Positions 1 to 8,499 are shown, numbered from the stretch's first letter. The stretch is 64,000 nt of DNA from Micrococcales bacterium (GCA_017306245.1 JAFKIY010000002.1:1-64000); one strand, 5' to 3'. Notes: generated by a model not told the origin, from the sequence alone. Made by a program: numbers and translations.

Positions 1-2
1 AG

Positions 3-92
3 AACGACGTTCAGATGCGCGACCTGCTTGAGCGCTGGCGCGACCTTCTCGACGGACCGCCGATCGTCGAGAAGTACGAACGCGAAGGCTAA
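3..92 (+). CDS. C-terminal end of an unidentified protein (partial)
   Basis: An open frame enters from the left edge and ends at a TAA at 90-92. It gives 29 residues ending in PPIVEKYEREG. The charged, helix-forming residues (DLLERWRDLL) are typical of a protein C-terminus, but the fragment is too short to assign to a family. It is convergent with the copper ATPase gene, and the two stop codons overlap by 4 bases. That tight packing supports it being the end of a real gene. Confidence 0.45.
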   Translation, partial: NDVQMRDLLERWRDLLDGPPIVEKYEREG

Positions 93-2230
93 CTTTCGGA
101 GCCGAGTTCCTTCGGCCGCAGGTCGAGGCGGCGCAGCAGTTGCGCATTCAAGGCGACGACGACGGTCGAGGCGGACATCAGAATGGCCCCCACCTCCATC
201 GGGAGGATGAATCCGATGGGCGCGAGTACCCCGGCGGCGAGGGGAACCGCGATCAGGTTGTACCCCGCAGCCCACCACAGGTTCTGCGTCATCTTCCGAT
301 AGCTCTTCCTGGAGAGCTCGATGACCGACAGAACAGAGCGGGGGTCGTCGCTGGCGAGGATTACGCCGGCGGAGGCGATCGCCACGTCGGTACCGGCGCC
401 GATGGCAATTCCGACGTCGGCCTGGGCGAGCGCGGGGGCATCGTTGACGCCGTCGCCCACCATCGCGACGTGGCGGCCCTCCCCCTGCAACTCGGACACT
501 TTCGCAGCCTTGTCCTCCGGGTGCACGCCGGCGAAGACCCGATCGATGCCAAGTTCGGCGGCGACAGACTGGGCGACGGCCTCCGCGTCGCCGGTGATCA
601 TGACCACCTGAATGTCGAGGGCGTGCAGGGCGTCAACTGCCTGGCGGGACTCCTCCCGGACTTCGTCGGTCAGTCCGAGAGCGCACACGACCTCACCGTC
701 GGCGAGCACGTGCAAGATGGTCGCACCCTCTCTGGCCCATTCTTCGGTTTCGGCAAGGGGCGTGGCGCCGTGGTTCTTCAGAAGTGACGGCCCGCCCACC
801 GTGATGGTGCGGCCGTTAACGGTAGCGGTGACGCCAATACCCGCGGAGGCCTGAAAGTCTGTGGCCTTCGGAATTTCGATGCCGCGCTCGTGAGCGGCAC
901 GCACGATCGCTTTCGCCAGCGGATGCTCACTGTCACCTTCCGCTGCCGCCGCCCAACCGACCGCTTCCGCTTCGTCCTGGCCGTCGACCATGGCGGTGTG
1001 GGAGAGGATCGGCTCGCCCTTGGTGAGAGTTCCCGTCTTGTCGAAGAGCACCGTGTCAATCGTGCGCATGCTTTCCAGGGCGAGGCGATCCTTGATGAGG
1101 ACGCCCGCCTTCGCCGCCCGCTCGGTGGAGATGGCGACAACCAGCGGTATTGCCAGGCCGAGCGCGTGCGGGCACGCGATGACGAGGACAGTGATCGTGC
1201 GAACGATCGCGTCCTCGGGGTTCCCGAACACCGTCCACACGATCGCGGTGATGACGGCGGCGCCGAGAGCGAACCAGAACAGCCATCCGGCCGCCTTGTC
1301 CGCGATCCGCTGAGCAGGAGACGACGAGTTCTGAGCGTCGGATACCAGCTTCTGGATGCCCGCGAGAGCGGTGTCGTCGCCCACCGCGGTCACCTCGACC
1401 CGGAGGGCGGTGTCGGTGGCGACCGTTCCCGCGACAACCTGCGACCCCGGCCCGCGGCTCACCGGTCGGGACTCTCCCGTGATCATCGATTCGTCGACAT
1501 CCGCAGTCCCTTCCGTGACCCTGCCGTCGGCGGGAACCCGCCCGCCGGGGCGCACGATGACCAGGTCCCCGACGCGAAGGTCCGCGGGCGCGACGACGGT
1601 GGTCGTTCCGCCGTCGACGCGCTCCGCCTCGTCGGGCAGGAGCGCGGCGAGCGACTCGAGAGCCGAGGTGGTCTGCGCGAGGGAGCGCATCTCGAGCCAG
1701 TGGCCCAGAAGCATGATGACCACGAGCAGTGCGAGCTCCCACCAGAAGTCGAGCTCACGTCCGAGGATGCCGAGGCTCGCACCCCACGACGCGAGAAACG
1801 CCACGGTGATCGCCAAGGCGATGAGGAGCATCATTCCCGGCTTGCGCGCCCGGATCTCCGAGACGGCGCCGGTGAGGAACGGCTTGCCGCCCCAGAAATA
1901 CATCACGGTTCCGAGCGCCGGCGAAATCCAGGACATCACGAGGATGTCGGGGATGGAGTAACCGAGCAGCATCGCGAACATGTGGTTGAACCCGACAACC
2001 GGCGCGGCGAGAACCAGCATGATCCAGAACAGCCGGCGGAACTGCGCTACGTGGTCGCCGTGGCCGGAATGGCCGTCGTGACCTCCGTGGCTTTCGTGGT
2101 GTCCGTCGCCGGACATCTCGTGCGCGGCGTGTTCCTCCGTCATGCTGCCGACCGCGGTGTGCGGATGCGCCGCACTGGGCGCGGACTCGTCAGGGTTCGG
2201 ACTTTCGGACGGCACGTGTCGGTCGCTCAT
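89..2230 (-). CDS. copB: Copper-type P1B ATPase (CopB-like), heavy-metal efflux
   Basis: A heavy-metal transporting P-type ATPase of 713 residues, expected in the cytoplasmic membrane pumping copper or silver ions out of the cell. It has a His-rich N-terminus (residues about 20-60, repeated GHDGHSGHGDH-like stretches) instead of a CxxC domain. It then has the actuator TGES (about 251), the metal motif CPH (about 354), the phosphorylation motif DKTGTLT (about 397), the P1B HP pair (about 435) and GDGVNDAP (about 592). CPH rather than CPC points to the CopB subgroup. I chose the ATG at 2230: a longer frame reaches 2317, but it would read through the promoter and operator. Only a weak AGG precedes the ATG, so the message may be nearly leaderless. 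Metal specificity is inferred from CPH, the His-rich region and the CsoR-like operator. Confidence 0.88.
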   Translation of the reverse strand: MSDRHVPSESPNPDESAPSAAHPHTAVGSMTEEHAAHEMSGDGHHESHGGHDGHSGHGDHVAQFRRLFWIMLVLAAPVVGFNHMFAMLLGYSIPDILVMSWISPALGTVMYFWGGKPFLTGAVSEIRARKPGMMLLIALAITVAFLASWGASLGILGRELDFWWELALLVVIMLLGHWLEMRSLAQTTSALESLAALLPDEAERVDGGTTTVVAPADLRVGDLVIVRPGGRVPADGRVTEGTADVDESMITGESRPVSRGPGSQVVAGTVATDTALRVEVTAVGDDTALAGIQKLVSDAQNSSSPAQRIADKAAGWLFWFALGAAVITAIVWTVFGNPEDAIVRTITVLVIACPHALGLAIPLVVAISTERAAKAGVLIKDRLALESMRTIDTVLFDKTGTLTKGEPILSHTAMVDGQDEAEAVGWAAAAEGDSEHPLAKAIVRAAHERGIEIPKATDFQASAGIGVTATVNGRTITVGGPSLLKNHGATPLAETEEWAREGATILHVLADGEVVCALGLTDEVREESRQAVDALHALDIQVVMITGDAEAVAQSVAAELGIDRVFAGVHPEDKAAKVSELQGEGRHVAMVGDGVNDAPALAQADVGIAIGAGTDVAIASAGVILASDDPRSVLSVIELSRKSYRKMTQNLWWAAGYNLIAVPLAAGVLAPIGFILPMEVGAILMSASTVVVALNAQLLRRLDLRPKELGSES

Positions 2231-2239
2231 GACAACAAA

Positions 2240-2266
2240 CCTATACCCCTGGGGGGTATTGGTCAA
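2240..2266 (-). promoter_or_regulatory. copB promoter with CsoR-type operator
   Basis: On the minus strand a -35 TTGACC (2261-2266) and a -10 TATAGG (2240-2245) are 15 bases apart. The spacer holds a perfect 7-bp inverted repeat, ATACCCC-TGG-GGGGTAT (2243-2259). This is the pattern known for CsoR/RcnR-family repressors at copper-responsive genes. The -10 lies only 9 bases from the ATG, so transcription would start at or next to the start codon. No csoR gene is visible in the window. Confidence 0.7.
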
Positions 2267-2401
2267 TGGGCGTCCGCTCGGCGCGCAGATATGAGACGAC
2301 ATCGACTTTTCGCCCAACCCGCGCGGTACGCGGAGTAACAGTTTGGTAACGGCTTGAACTTCTTGGCGACCTCGGGCTTGTGGTGGGCGCAGTCAAAAGC
2401 T

Positions 2402-2438
2402 ATTTGGTGACAACCACCAAATGAAACATGAATCATGT
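2402..2438. promoter_or_regulatory. Two adjacent palindromes upstream of the liv operon
   Basis: ATTTGGTG-ACAAC-CACCAAAT (2402-2422) is a perfect 8-bp inverted repeat. It is followed 3 bases later by ACATG-AAT-CATGT (2426-2438), a perfect 5-bp inverted repeat. The first resembles TGGT-N-ACCA sites bound by FadR-type GntR regulators; that is an inference. Both sit 50-86 bases before the livG start, where an operator would be expected. Confidence 0.45.
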
Positions 2439-2487
2439 GTCAGTATGTGATTCGTTTTTTCCTCTCAGGTCAGTAGGAAGGCAGCCA

Positions 2488-3267
2488 TTGGCCGATGTAG
2501 ATCCGGTTCGTCCTCCATCCGCGACAATTCTGTCTACCCCTGGACTGACGAAGGAGTTCCGGGGTTTCACTGCGGTGGACCATGTCGACCTCACTGTTCA
2601 GGAAGGCACGGTGCACGCGCTCGTCGGACCCAACGGTGCCGGCAAGACGACCCTGTTCCACCTCCTCACCGGATTCCTCCGGCCGACGTCGGGGAAGATC
2701 CTTTATCGGGGCGTTGACATCACCGGCAGGCAACCGGAGGACATTGTTCACCTCGGCATCGCGCGCTCCTTCCAAATCACCAGCCTGTTCGACAAACTGA
2801 CAGCGCTCGAGCACCTCGAACTTGCCTTGTGCAGCCCCACAGGCCTCGGATTTCGGTTCTGGCAATCGCAGAAGCGGCTGGGGCGCTTTCGCCAGCACGC
2901 GATGGAATTGCTCGATCAGGTGGGAATGGCCGACGAGGCGGATCGCGAGGTCGGCGAATTCGCTTACGGGAAGAAGCGCGCCGTGGAACTCGCGCTGGCT
3001 CTCGCGCTGGACCCGCGCCTCCTCCTCCTGGATGAGCCGACCGCTGGCATGGGGGTCGAGGATGTCGATCGCACCATTGCCCTCGTTTCCCGCATTTCCG
3101 AGGGGCGCACGATCGTGTTCGTGGACCACAACATGCACGTGGTCGGCAGCCTCGCGGATCGGGTGACGGTGCTGCAGCAGGGCACCATCCTCGTGGAGGG
3201 CAGCTACGACGAAGTGCGAACCGACGAGAAAGTCATCACCGCATATCTGGGGGAGGCGCATGTTTGA
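2488..3267 (+). CDS. livG: Branched-chain amino acid-type ABC importer ATPase, LivG-like
   Basis: One of the two cytoplasmic ATPases of a LivGF-type importer. It shows Walker A GPNGAGKTT, a degenerate signature in AYGKKRAVELA (normal for LivG, which has YGxxR rather than LSGGQ), Walker B LLLLDEPTAGM and the switch histidine in VDHNM. I prefer a TTG start at 2488, because AGGAAGG at 2475-2481 is well spaced. This gives 259 residues, the usual family length; an in-frame ATG at 2428 would add 20 residues and overlap the palindrome. The gene overlaps livF by 8 bases. Specificity for branched-chain amino acids is not proven; this family also carries urea, amides and aromatic compounds. Confidence 0.87.
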   Translation: MADVDPVRPPSATILSTPGLTKEFRGFTAVDHVDLTVQEGTVHALVGPNGAGKTTLFHLLTGFLRPTSGKILYRGVDITGRQPEDIVHLGIARSFQITSLFDKLTALEHLELALCSPTGLGFRFWQSQKRLGRFRQHAMELLDQVGMADEADREVGEFAYGKKRAVELALALALDPRLLLLDEPTAGMGVEDVDRTIALVSRISEGRTIVFVDHNMHVVGSLADRVTVLQQGTILVEGSYDEVRTDEKVITAYLGEAHV

Positions 3268-3952
3268 CGTCACGGGCCTCTACGCCTCCTACGGGCAGGC
3301 GGCGGTGCTGCACGATGTGTCTCTGTCGATCAAGCCGGGGGAGGTCGTGACCCTGGTCGGGCGCAACGGCGCGGGCAAGACCACCCTGCTGCGCAGCATC
3401 ATGGGGCTCCACCGCGACTGCCGGGGCGCGGTAACCATGGAAGGCAAACGGATCGAGACGTTCAGCCCGAACCAGCGCGCGAAGGCGGGCCTCGGCTGGG
3501 TGCCCGACAATCGCGGCATCTACGCGAGTCTCACCGTTGCCGAAAACCTGACCCTTCCGCCGATCGTGGGCAAGGATGCCTGGTCGCTGAACCGCGTCTA
3601 CGACGCCTTTCCTGCGCTCAAGGAGCGGCGTTCATCGATGGGAACGCAGCTCTCCGGGGGCGAGCAGCAGATGCTCGCAATCGCCAGGGTGCTGCGGATG
3701 GGTGCCCGTCTTTTGCTGCTGGACGAACCGAGCGAAGGGCTTGCCCCGGTGATCGTCCACAGCATCGGCCGGATCATCCGCGAAGCAAAGGAACAGGGGC
3801 TGGCCGTCCTGCTTGTGGAGCAGAACGTGAAGTTCGCGGCCACCGTGGCGGACCGCCACTACCTGCTCGCCCAGGGCCGGGTGGTCGAGCAGCTCAGCAA
3901 CAAGGACTTCCAGCTTCGAGAACACGAACTGCTCGAGCACCTGGGTATGTGA
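3260..3952 (+). CDS. livF: Branched-chain amino acid-type ABC importer ATPase, LivF-like
   Basis: The second ATPase of the importer, 230 residues, the normal LivF size. It has Walker A GRNGAGKTT, signature LSGGEQQML, Walker B LLLLDEPSEGLAP and switch region LLVEQN. It starts inside the end of livG, so the two ATPases are translationally coupled. A gap of 110 bases follows before the binding protein, which has its own strong ribosome binding site. Confidence 0.9.
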   Translation: MFDVTGLYASYGQAAVLHDVSLSIKPGEVVTLVGRNGAGKTTLLRSIMGLHRDCRGAVTMEGKRIETFSPNQRAKAGLGWVPDNRGIYASLTVAENLTLPPIVGKDAWSLNRVYDAFPALKERRSSMGTQLSGGEQQMLAIARVLRMGARLLLLDEPSEGLAPVIVHSIGRIIREAKEQGLAVLLVEQNVKFAATVADRHYLLAQGRVVEQLSNKDFQLREHELLEHLGM

Positions 3953-4062
3953 GGACTTAGGGAGCGTCGACACCTCAGCGACAAGTCCGGCAACCGCTGG
4001 CTTGCCTCCCGCCCCATAAGGGCACACCGAATATGAACCACTGCACCATCTAAGGAGAGAAT

Positions 4063-5307
4063 GTGAAAACCAAGAATTTCAGAACACTCGCGATAGCCAG
4101 CATGGCTGTTGCGGCTCTGGGATTGACCAGTTGTGCCGGGGGTCCACCGGCGGCGGTCAAGTCTGAGCTGTCCAACGGCAAGGTGGTCATCGGGGTCCTG
4201 AACGATCAGACCGGCGTGTACCGCGACCTGTCCGGCCCCAACAGCGTCATCGCTGTGCAGATGGCCGTCGATGACTACAAGAAGAAGTACGGCGACAAGG
4301 CTGTTGCTCAGAACATCGAGGTCATCAGCGCCGACCACCAGAACAAGCCGGACGTTGCGAACACGCAGGCCCAGCAGATGTACGACCGCAAGGATGCCGA
4401 CATCATCCTCGACGTCCCGACCTCGTCCGCAGCGCTTGCGGTCGCCAAGGTCGCGGCCGAGAAGAAGAAGCTGTTCATCGACGTGGGTGCGGCAACCATG
4501 GAGCTCACGGGCGCAAGTTGCAACCCGTACACCTACCACTGGGCGTACAACACGAAGATGCTGGCGAAGGGCGCGAAGGGCGTCGTCGACAACGGCGGCA
4601 AGAAGTGGGTCATCATCTACCCCGACTATGCGTTCGGTCAGGACATGAACAAGTCCTTCTCCGAGGCTGTCGAGGCGGCCGGCGGCAGCGTGATCGAGAG
4701 CATCGCGACACCGTTCCCGAATGACAACTTCGCCACGTTCATTACGCGCGCTGCGGCCGACGACCCGGATGTGATCGGCATCATGGCGGCCGGCGGCGAC
4801 CTGGTGAACTTCGTCAAGCAGTACAACCAGGCTGGCATGCGCGCCAAGGCGGACCTCGCGGTGGGACTCATGTTCATCACCGACATCCACTCGCTGGGTG
4901 TCAAGGAGTTCGCGGGCACGACGTTCACCGACGCGTGGTACTGGAACTACGACGCGGAGAACCGCGCGTTTGCCGACCGGTTCTCGAAGCTGACGAACGG
5001 TTCGCGTCCGACGTTTGCGCACGCGGGCAACTACTCGGCGGCAACCCAGTACCTGGAAGCGGTGCAGCGTGCGGGCACGGATGACCCGGACAAGGTGCGG
5101 GCTCAGCTCGACGGTCTGAAGGTCAACGATGTGTTCCTGCGCAACGGCGAAATCCGGTCCGATCACAGTGTGATCCACGACACGTATGTCGCCAAGGTGA
5201 AGTCCGAGGACCAGGTCACGGAGCCGTGGGACTACGAGGACATCATCGCCACCATCCCGGCGGATCAGGCGTTCCCTGAAGTCAACTCCGCCTGCACGAT
5301 GAAGTAA
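4063..5307 (+). CDS. Amino acid/amide ABC transporter substrate-binding lipoprotein
   Basis: A 414-residue periplasmic-binding-type protein of the Leu/Ile/Val-binding (peripla_BP_6) class. The N-terminus is a lipoprotein signal: KTKNFR, a hydrophobic stretch, then lipobox LTSC with Cys at about 24. The mature part begins with an ABC-receptor pattern (VVIGVLNDQTGVYRDLSGPN). The start is GTG at 4063, preceded by AAGGAGA at 4052-4058; the ATG two bases earlier would run straight into a stop. It lies between the ATPase and permease genes, so it should deliver substrate to LivHM. The ligand cannot be read from the sequence. Confidence 0.85.
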   Translation: MKTKNFRTLAIASMAVAALGLTSCAGGPPAAVKSELSNGKVVIGVLNDQTGVYRDLSGPNSVIAVQMAVDDYKKKYGDKAVAQNIEVISADHQNKPDVANTQAQQMYDRKDADIILDVPTSSAALAVAKVAAEKKKLFIDVGAATMELTGASCNPYTYHWAYNTKMLAKGAKGVVDNGGKKWVIIYPDYAFGQDMNKSFSEAVEAAGGSVIESIATPFPNDNFATFITRAAADDPDVIGIMAAGGDLVNFVKQYNQAGMRAKADLAVGLMFITDIHSLGVKEFAGTTFTDAWYWNYDAENRAFADRFSKLTNGSRPTFAHAGNYSAATQYLEAVQRAGTDDPDKVRAQLDGLKVNDVFLRNGEIRSDHSVIHDTYVAKVKSEDQVTEPWDYEDIIATIPADQAFPEVNSACTMK

Positions 5308-5324
5308 CCGGGAACTCGATTCCC

Positions 5325-5354
5325 TGGAGCGGGGGGCTCCGGCCTCCCGCTCCA
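5325..5354 (+). terminator. Hairpin between binding-protein gene and livH
   Basis: TGGAGCGGG (5325-5333) pairs perfectly with CCCGCTCCA (5346-5354). The stem can extend inward by one G-T and three G-C pairs to a 4-base loop. It is followed by a C/T-rich run, not a clean U tract. Hairpins here commonly cause partial termination or stabilise the upstream message, giving more binding protein than permease. Confidence 0.6.
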
Positions 5355-5389
5355 CCCCCTTTCCTCCAACGTCAGAAAAGTGACCTCCC

Positions 5390-6259
5390 ATGGAAGCGTT
5401 CATCCAGTACACAGTGCAGGGCCTCGCGGCCGGCGGGTTCTACGCGCTGGCTGCGCTCGGCCTGGCCATCATCTTCGGCGCCCTGAATGTCGTCAATTTT
5501 GCGCACGGCGCGTTCTACATGCTCGGGGCAGTGCTCACCGCGGTGTTCCTGGAGTTCGCGAACCTCAATTTTTGGGTGTCGCTGGCGCTCGTGCCCGTCA
5601 TCCTGTTCATCTTCGGCGTGATCATCGAGTGATTGCTCGTGCAGTGGTTGCTGGGGCTGGACATCCTGTACACGTTCCTGCTCACCTTCGGAATCTCGCT
5701 CGTTCTGGTCGACCTGGTTCGAATGAGGTTCGGTGTTTCCGGTCTGCCCTATGACCAGCCGCCGGGATTGACCGGCAGCGTGCACGTCGGCGCCATCGAG
5801 CTGCCGGTGTATCAGGTTTTCGTGTTCGGCTTTTCCGTGCTGGTCTGCCTGCTGGTGTGGTTGTTGCTGACCAAAACCCGGATGGGCATGGTCGTGCGCG
5901 CCGCCACCGAGGAGCCGGAACGCTCCAGAGCGCTGGGCATCAACGTGAGCCGCTGGATCACTCCCGTCTTCGGGTTCGGTGTTGCCGTCGCCGGTATCGC
6001 GGGGGTGCTCGCTGCGCCGTTCCGGGCCATTACCGCGACGATGGGGTCGAACTTCATCATCATTCTGTTCGCGGTCGTCGTGATCGGCGGCCTCGGATCC
6101 ATTCTCGGCTCGGTTGTCGCCGGGTTCCTGGTGGGGCTCGTCGAAGCGTACGGCCAGGGTTACGCAAGCAATTTCGCCCAGATCCTGATCTTCATTCTGA
6201 TGGCGGTCGTGATTCTCGTCAGACCGGCCGGTCTGTTCGGCCGAAAGGAGACCTCGTGA
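5390..6259 (+). pseudogene. livH: LivH-type ABC permease interrupted by one in-frame TGA
   Basis: The permease reads continuously from ATG 5390 to TGA 6257-6259 except for an in-frame TGA at 5630-5632, after residue 80 (VIIE-stop-LLVQW). The two halves are in the same frame with no insertion or deletion, and together give about 289 residues, the normal LivH length. LivH proteins usually have Arg here (IER-LL), so a single CGA-to-TGA change explains the stop. The first half carries the start and first membrane segments, the second the remaining ones. Options are a real nonsense mutation, a sequencing error or readthrough. The flanking operon shows no other decay, so the loss is recent or not real. 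A TTG at 5633 could restart translation, but a split permease would be unusual. Confidence 0.8.
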
Positions 6260-7329
6260 ACTCCGCCCCTCTGCCTTCCGCGGGCATCACCGACTTCTCC
6301 GCCATCGCGGCGCCGAGCCGGGCCGCGATCATCCGCCGTTCGATCTTCGCCGCGGTCGGCGTCTTCGCCATGCTCGTTCTGCCGTGGATCATTTACCCGC
6401 CGGTGGCCATGGATATTGCCGCGTGGGCCCTGTTTGCCATTTCCGTCGATCTGCTGCTCGGGTTCGGCGGCCTGTTGTCGTTCGGGCATGCCGCGTTCTG
6501 GGGCACGTCGGCGTATGTCACCGGCTATGTCGCGATCCACCTGGGGGTGCCGTTCCCGGTCGCGATCCTCATCGGGGCGCTCGGCGCGATGGTGCTTGCC
6601 GTCCCGATCGGCGCGCTCTCCGTGCGCAGCTCGGGGATCTACTTCGCGATGGTGACTCTCGCCTTCGCGCAGATGGTGTTCTTCATCACAAACCAGTGGA
6701 GCGATGTGACCGGCCGCGAGAACGGGCTGCAGGGCGTGCCGAAAACGTTCTTCGGCATCGACGCGATCGAATCCGAGGCGTTCTATTTCTACTACGCGGC
6801 CATCGGGATCATTTTCATCGGTGCGTTCATTGCCTGGCGGATCGTGCATTCGCCGTTCGGGCGGGTGCTGGTCGGCATCCGCGACAACCCGTCGCGAGTG
6901 CGGGCGCTCGGCTACGACGTCGAACGCTACAAGCTCATCGCGTTCGTGCTCTCTGCGGGCCTCGCGGGCATCGCCGGCGGCGTGTTCGCGATCAGCCACG
7001 GGTTCGTGTCGCTGCAGGAGGTGGACTGGACCACGTCGGGGAAAGTCGTGCTAATGACTGTCCTCGGTGGAATGGGTACGCTCTGGGGCGGTGCGATCGG
7101 CGCGGCCATCATCGTTCTGCTCGAGGACAATCTGGCGTCGTCAGGTTTTCAGGGAATCGGGCTGATCACGGGCGTGATCTTCATCGGGTGCGTCCTGCTG
7201 TTCCGTAAGGGAATCTGGGGAACCGCGGATGCCTTCATTGTTCGCCTCCGCGCGGGAGCGTGGTTCTCGCGCCGGGCGAAAGGGCCCGGGGTGCATGTCG
7301 ACGCTGATCCGGCGCCTCCGGACGTGTGA
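6256..7329 (+). CDS. livM: Branched-chain amino acid-type ABC importer permease, LivM-like
   Basis: The second membrane subunit, 357 residues with roughly ten hydrophobic segments. It carries the LivM landmarks LLLGFGGLLSFGHAAFWG (about residue 70) and the cytoplasmic loop SPFGRVLVGIRDNPSRVRALG (about 200), which contacts the ATPases. The start is GTG 6256, overlapping the livH stop as GTGA, with AAGGAG at 6245-6250. The frame is open further upstream, but that would overlap livH and lacks a binding site. The C-terminal tail (RRAKGPGVHVDADPAPP) is hydrophilic. Confidence 0.88.
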   Translation: MNSAPLPSAGITDFSAIAAPSRAAIIRRSIFAAVGVFAMLVLPWIIYPPVAMDIAAWALFAISVDLLLGFGGLLSFGHAAFWGTSAYVTGYVAIHLGVPFPVAILIGALGAMVLAVPIGALSVRSSGIYFAMVTLAFAQMVFFITNQWSDVTGRENGLQGVPKTFFGIDAIESEAFYFYYAAIGIIFIGAFIAWRIVHSPFGRVLVGIRDNPSRVRALGYDVERYKLIAFVLSAGLAGIAGGVFAISHGFVSLQEVDWTTSGKVVLMTVLGGMGTLWGGAIGAAIIVLLEDNLASSGFQGIGLITGVIFIGCVLLFRKGIWGTADAFIVRLRAGAWFSRRAKGPGVHVDADPAPPDV

Positions 7330-7447
7330 GTTCTCACGCAACTCTGGACTTTCTCAATTGCTTCAGACCACGAGATTGCTGAAGTTTCACCAACAGCACC
7401 TGTCACACGTCTCATTTTCTTGTGGACTTGCCCGGACATCCGCGCAG

Positions 7448-7462
7448 TGGCATAAAATGCCA
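7448..7462. promoter_or_regulatory. parDE: Probable parDE operator
   Basis: TGGCAT-AAA-ATGCCA is a perfect 6-bp inverted repeat ending just before the GGAGGT ribosome binding site of parD. A -35-like TTGCCC lies 17 bases from CATAAA, which is inside the palindrome. Ribbon-helix-helix antitoxins repress their own operon from such sites, so this is the expected operator. Confidence 0.5.
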
Positions 7463-7477
7463 ATGGAGGTGGTCGTC

Positions 7478-7765
7478 GTGGCAACGAGGAACGTGGTCTT
7501 AACCCAGCACCAGCATGAGTTGGTCGATTCACTGGTGAAGTCAGGGCGTTATCAGAATGCCAGCGAAGTGCTGCGCGAAGGCCTCCGGATCCTCGAACGG
7601 CAGGAATCGGAGAACGCTGCGAAAATTGAGGCTCTGCGCAATGCGGCAGATCTGGGCTGGTCGGATGTCGATTCGGGACGGTTCGAAGATGTTGCCGATG
7701 ACGACCTCGACAACTTTCTCAGACACCTCGGTGTTCGCGCGACGGGTGCCCAGCCAGCCGGCTGA
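7478..7765 (+). CDS. parD: ParD-type ribbon-helix-helix antitoxin
   Basis: A 95-residue antitoxin of the ParD/CopG class. The N-terminus (RNVVLTQHQHELVDSLVKSG then YQNASEVLREGLRILE) is the ParD DNA-binding fold: a beta strand, a helix and the SEVLREGLR motif. The acidic C-terminus would wrap and block the toxin. I chose GTG 7478 because GGAGGT at 7465-7470 is 7 bases away; the open frame extends far upstream without a suitable start. It overlaps parE (TGATG), the usual toxin-antitoxin coupling. Confidence 0.87.
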   Translation: MATRNVVLTQHQHELVDSLVKSGRYQNASEVLREGLRILERQESENAAKIEALRNAADLGWSDVDSGRFEDVADDDLDNFLRHLGVRATGAQPAG

Positions 7766-8124
7766 TGGCTAACTTTCGCGTCAGTCACGCTGCTCAAGCT
7801 GACATTATTTCGATCCTCGCATGGTCGAATGAGCAGTTCGGTGAGGAGGCGCGAAGGCGGTATGAGGCGCTGATTGCCGCCGCCATCCGCGATCCGGTGT
7901 CACGAGCCGACGATGTCGGGCATACACTGCGCCCCGAGTTGGGGGACGGCGTGTTCACCTGGCACCTGTCCCAAAGTCGCACACGCTCTCGTGGTGGAAG
8001 TGTCCACCGCCCGAGGCACTTCCTCGTATGCCGTCGAATTGGTCACATGCTCGTCGTCGGGCGAATTCTCCACGATGCCATGGATGTGCAGCGCTACGCC
8101 GATCAAGAGCAGCCCTGGGAGTAA
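7765..8124 (+). CDS. parE: ParE-family toxin (RelE/ParE superfamily)
   Basis: A 119-residue ParE-type protein. The N-terminus (RVSHAAQADIISILAWSNEQFGEEARRRYEALI) matches the family pattern of a strand followed by two helices. The C-terminal half keeps the basic strand-rich region (RHFLVCRRIGHMLVVGRILHDAMD). ParE toxins classically poison DNA gyrase. The sequence is intact and slightly longer than the roughly 100-residue average. Together with parD it forms a complete type II module. Confidence 0.85.
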   Translation: MANFRVSHAAQADIISILAWSNEQFGEEARRRYEALIAAAIRDPVSRADDVGHTLRPELGDGVFTWHLSQSRTRSRGGSVHRPRHFLVCRRIGHMLVVGRILHDAMDVQRYADQEQPWE

Positions 8125-8209
8125 CCGCCCCAGCTTGCTGACTTCTCGCGTTACGATCGATGCGTGCCCGAGCATCCAGACGGATTCGAGAGATCCGAAG
8201 TGCGGCAAG

Positions 8210-8283
8210 TGGAGCGAGTGACGGGAATCGAACCCGCGCTACCAGCTTGGGAAGCTGGAGTTCTACCATTGAACTACACTCGC
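8210..8283 (-). tRNA. tRNA-Gly (anticodon CCC)
   Basis: The minus strand folds into a full cloverleaf. The acceptor arm is GCGAGTG/CACTCGC, the D stem GTTC/GAAC, and the anticodon stem CCAGC/GCTGG with loop TTCCCAA, giving anticodon CCC. The T arm is GCGGG-TTCGATT-CCCGT. The 3' CCA is encoded (8210-8212), preceded by discriminator T. CCC reads the GGG glycine codon. Confidence 0.96.
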
Positions 8284-8499
8284 GTGAACCCGATCCGCCG
8301 GGCTCGGCTGCAATTCTAGCAAGCCCCCGGCAGGGCACCCCGGCCACACCGCTGAAGCAGTTTCGGTCAAAGTGATGACACGAGCACTTCCCAGTAAATA
8401 AAGTGAGCTATCGCACTACGAGGACGTGGTGCGGCACCCCCGCCTTCAGAGTGCTGCAGCCGTCCCCGCCTCACAGAAATTCTGCTCTGAAAGGAACTC

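Noticed and set aside
2231..2317. A longer copB start at 2317
   Set aside because: The added 29 residues would be encoded across the promoter and CsoR-like operator.
5390..6259. Reading the two livH halves as two separate small permease genes
   Set aside because: Both halves are in one frame with no gap, and together give exactly one normal LivH. A single substitution explains the stop better than a split gene.
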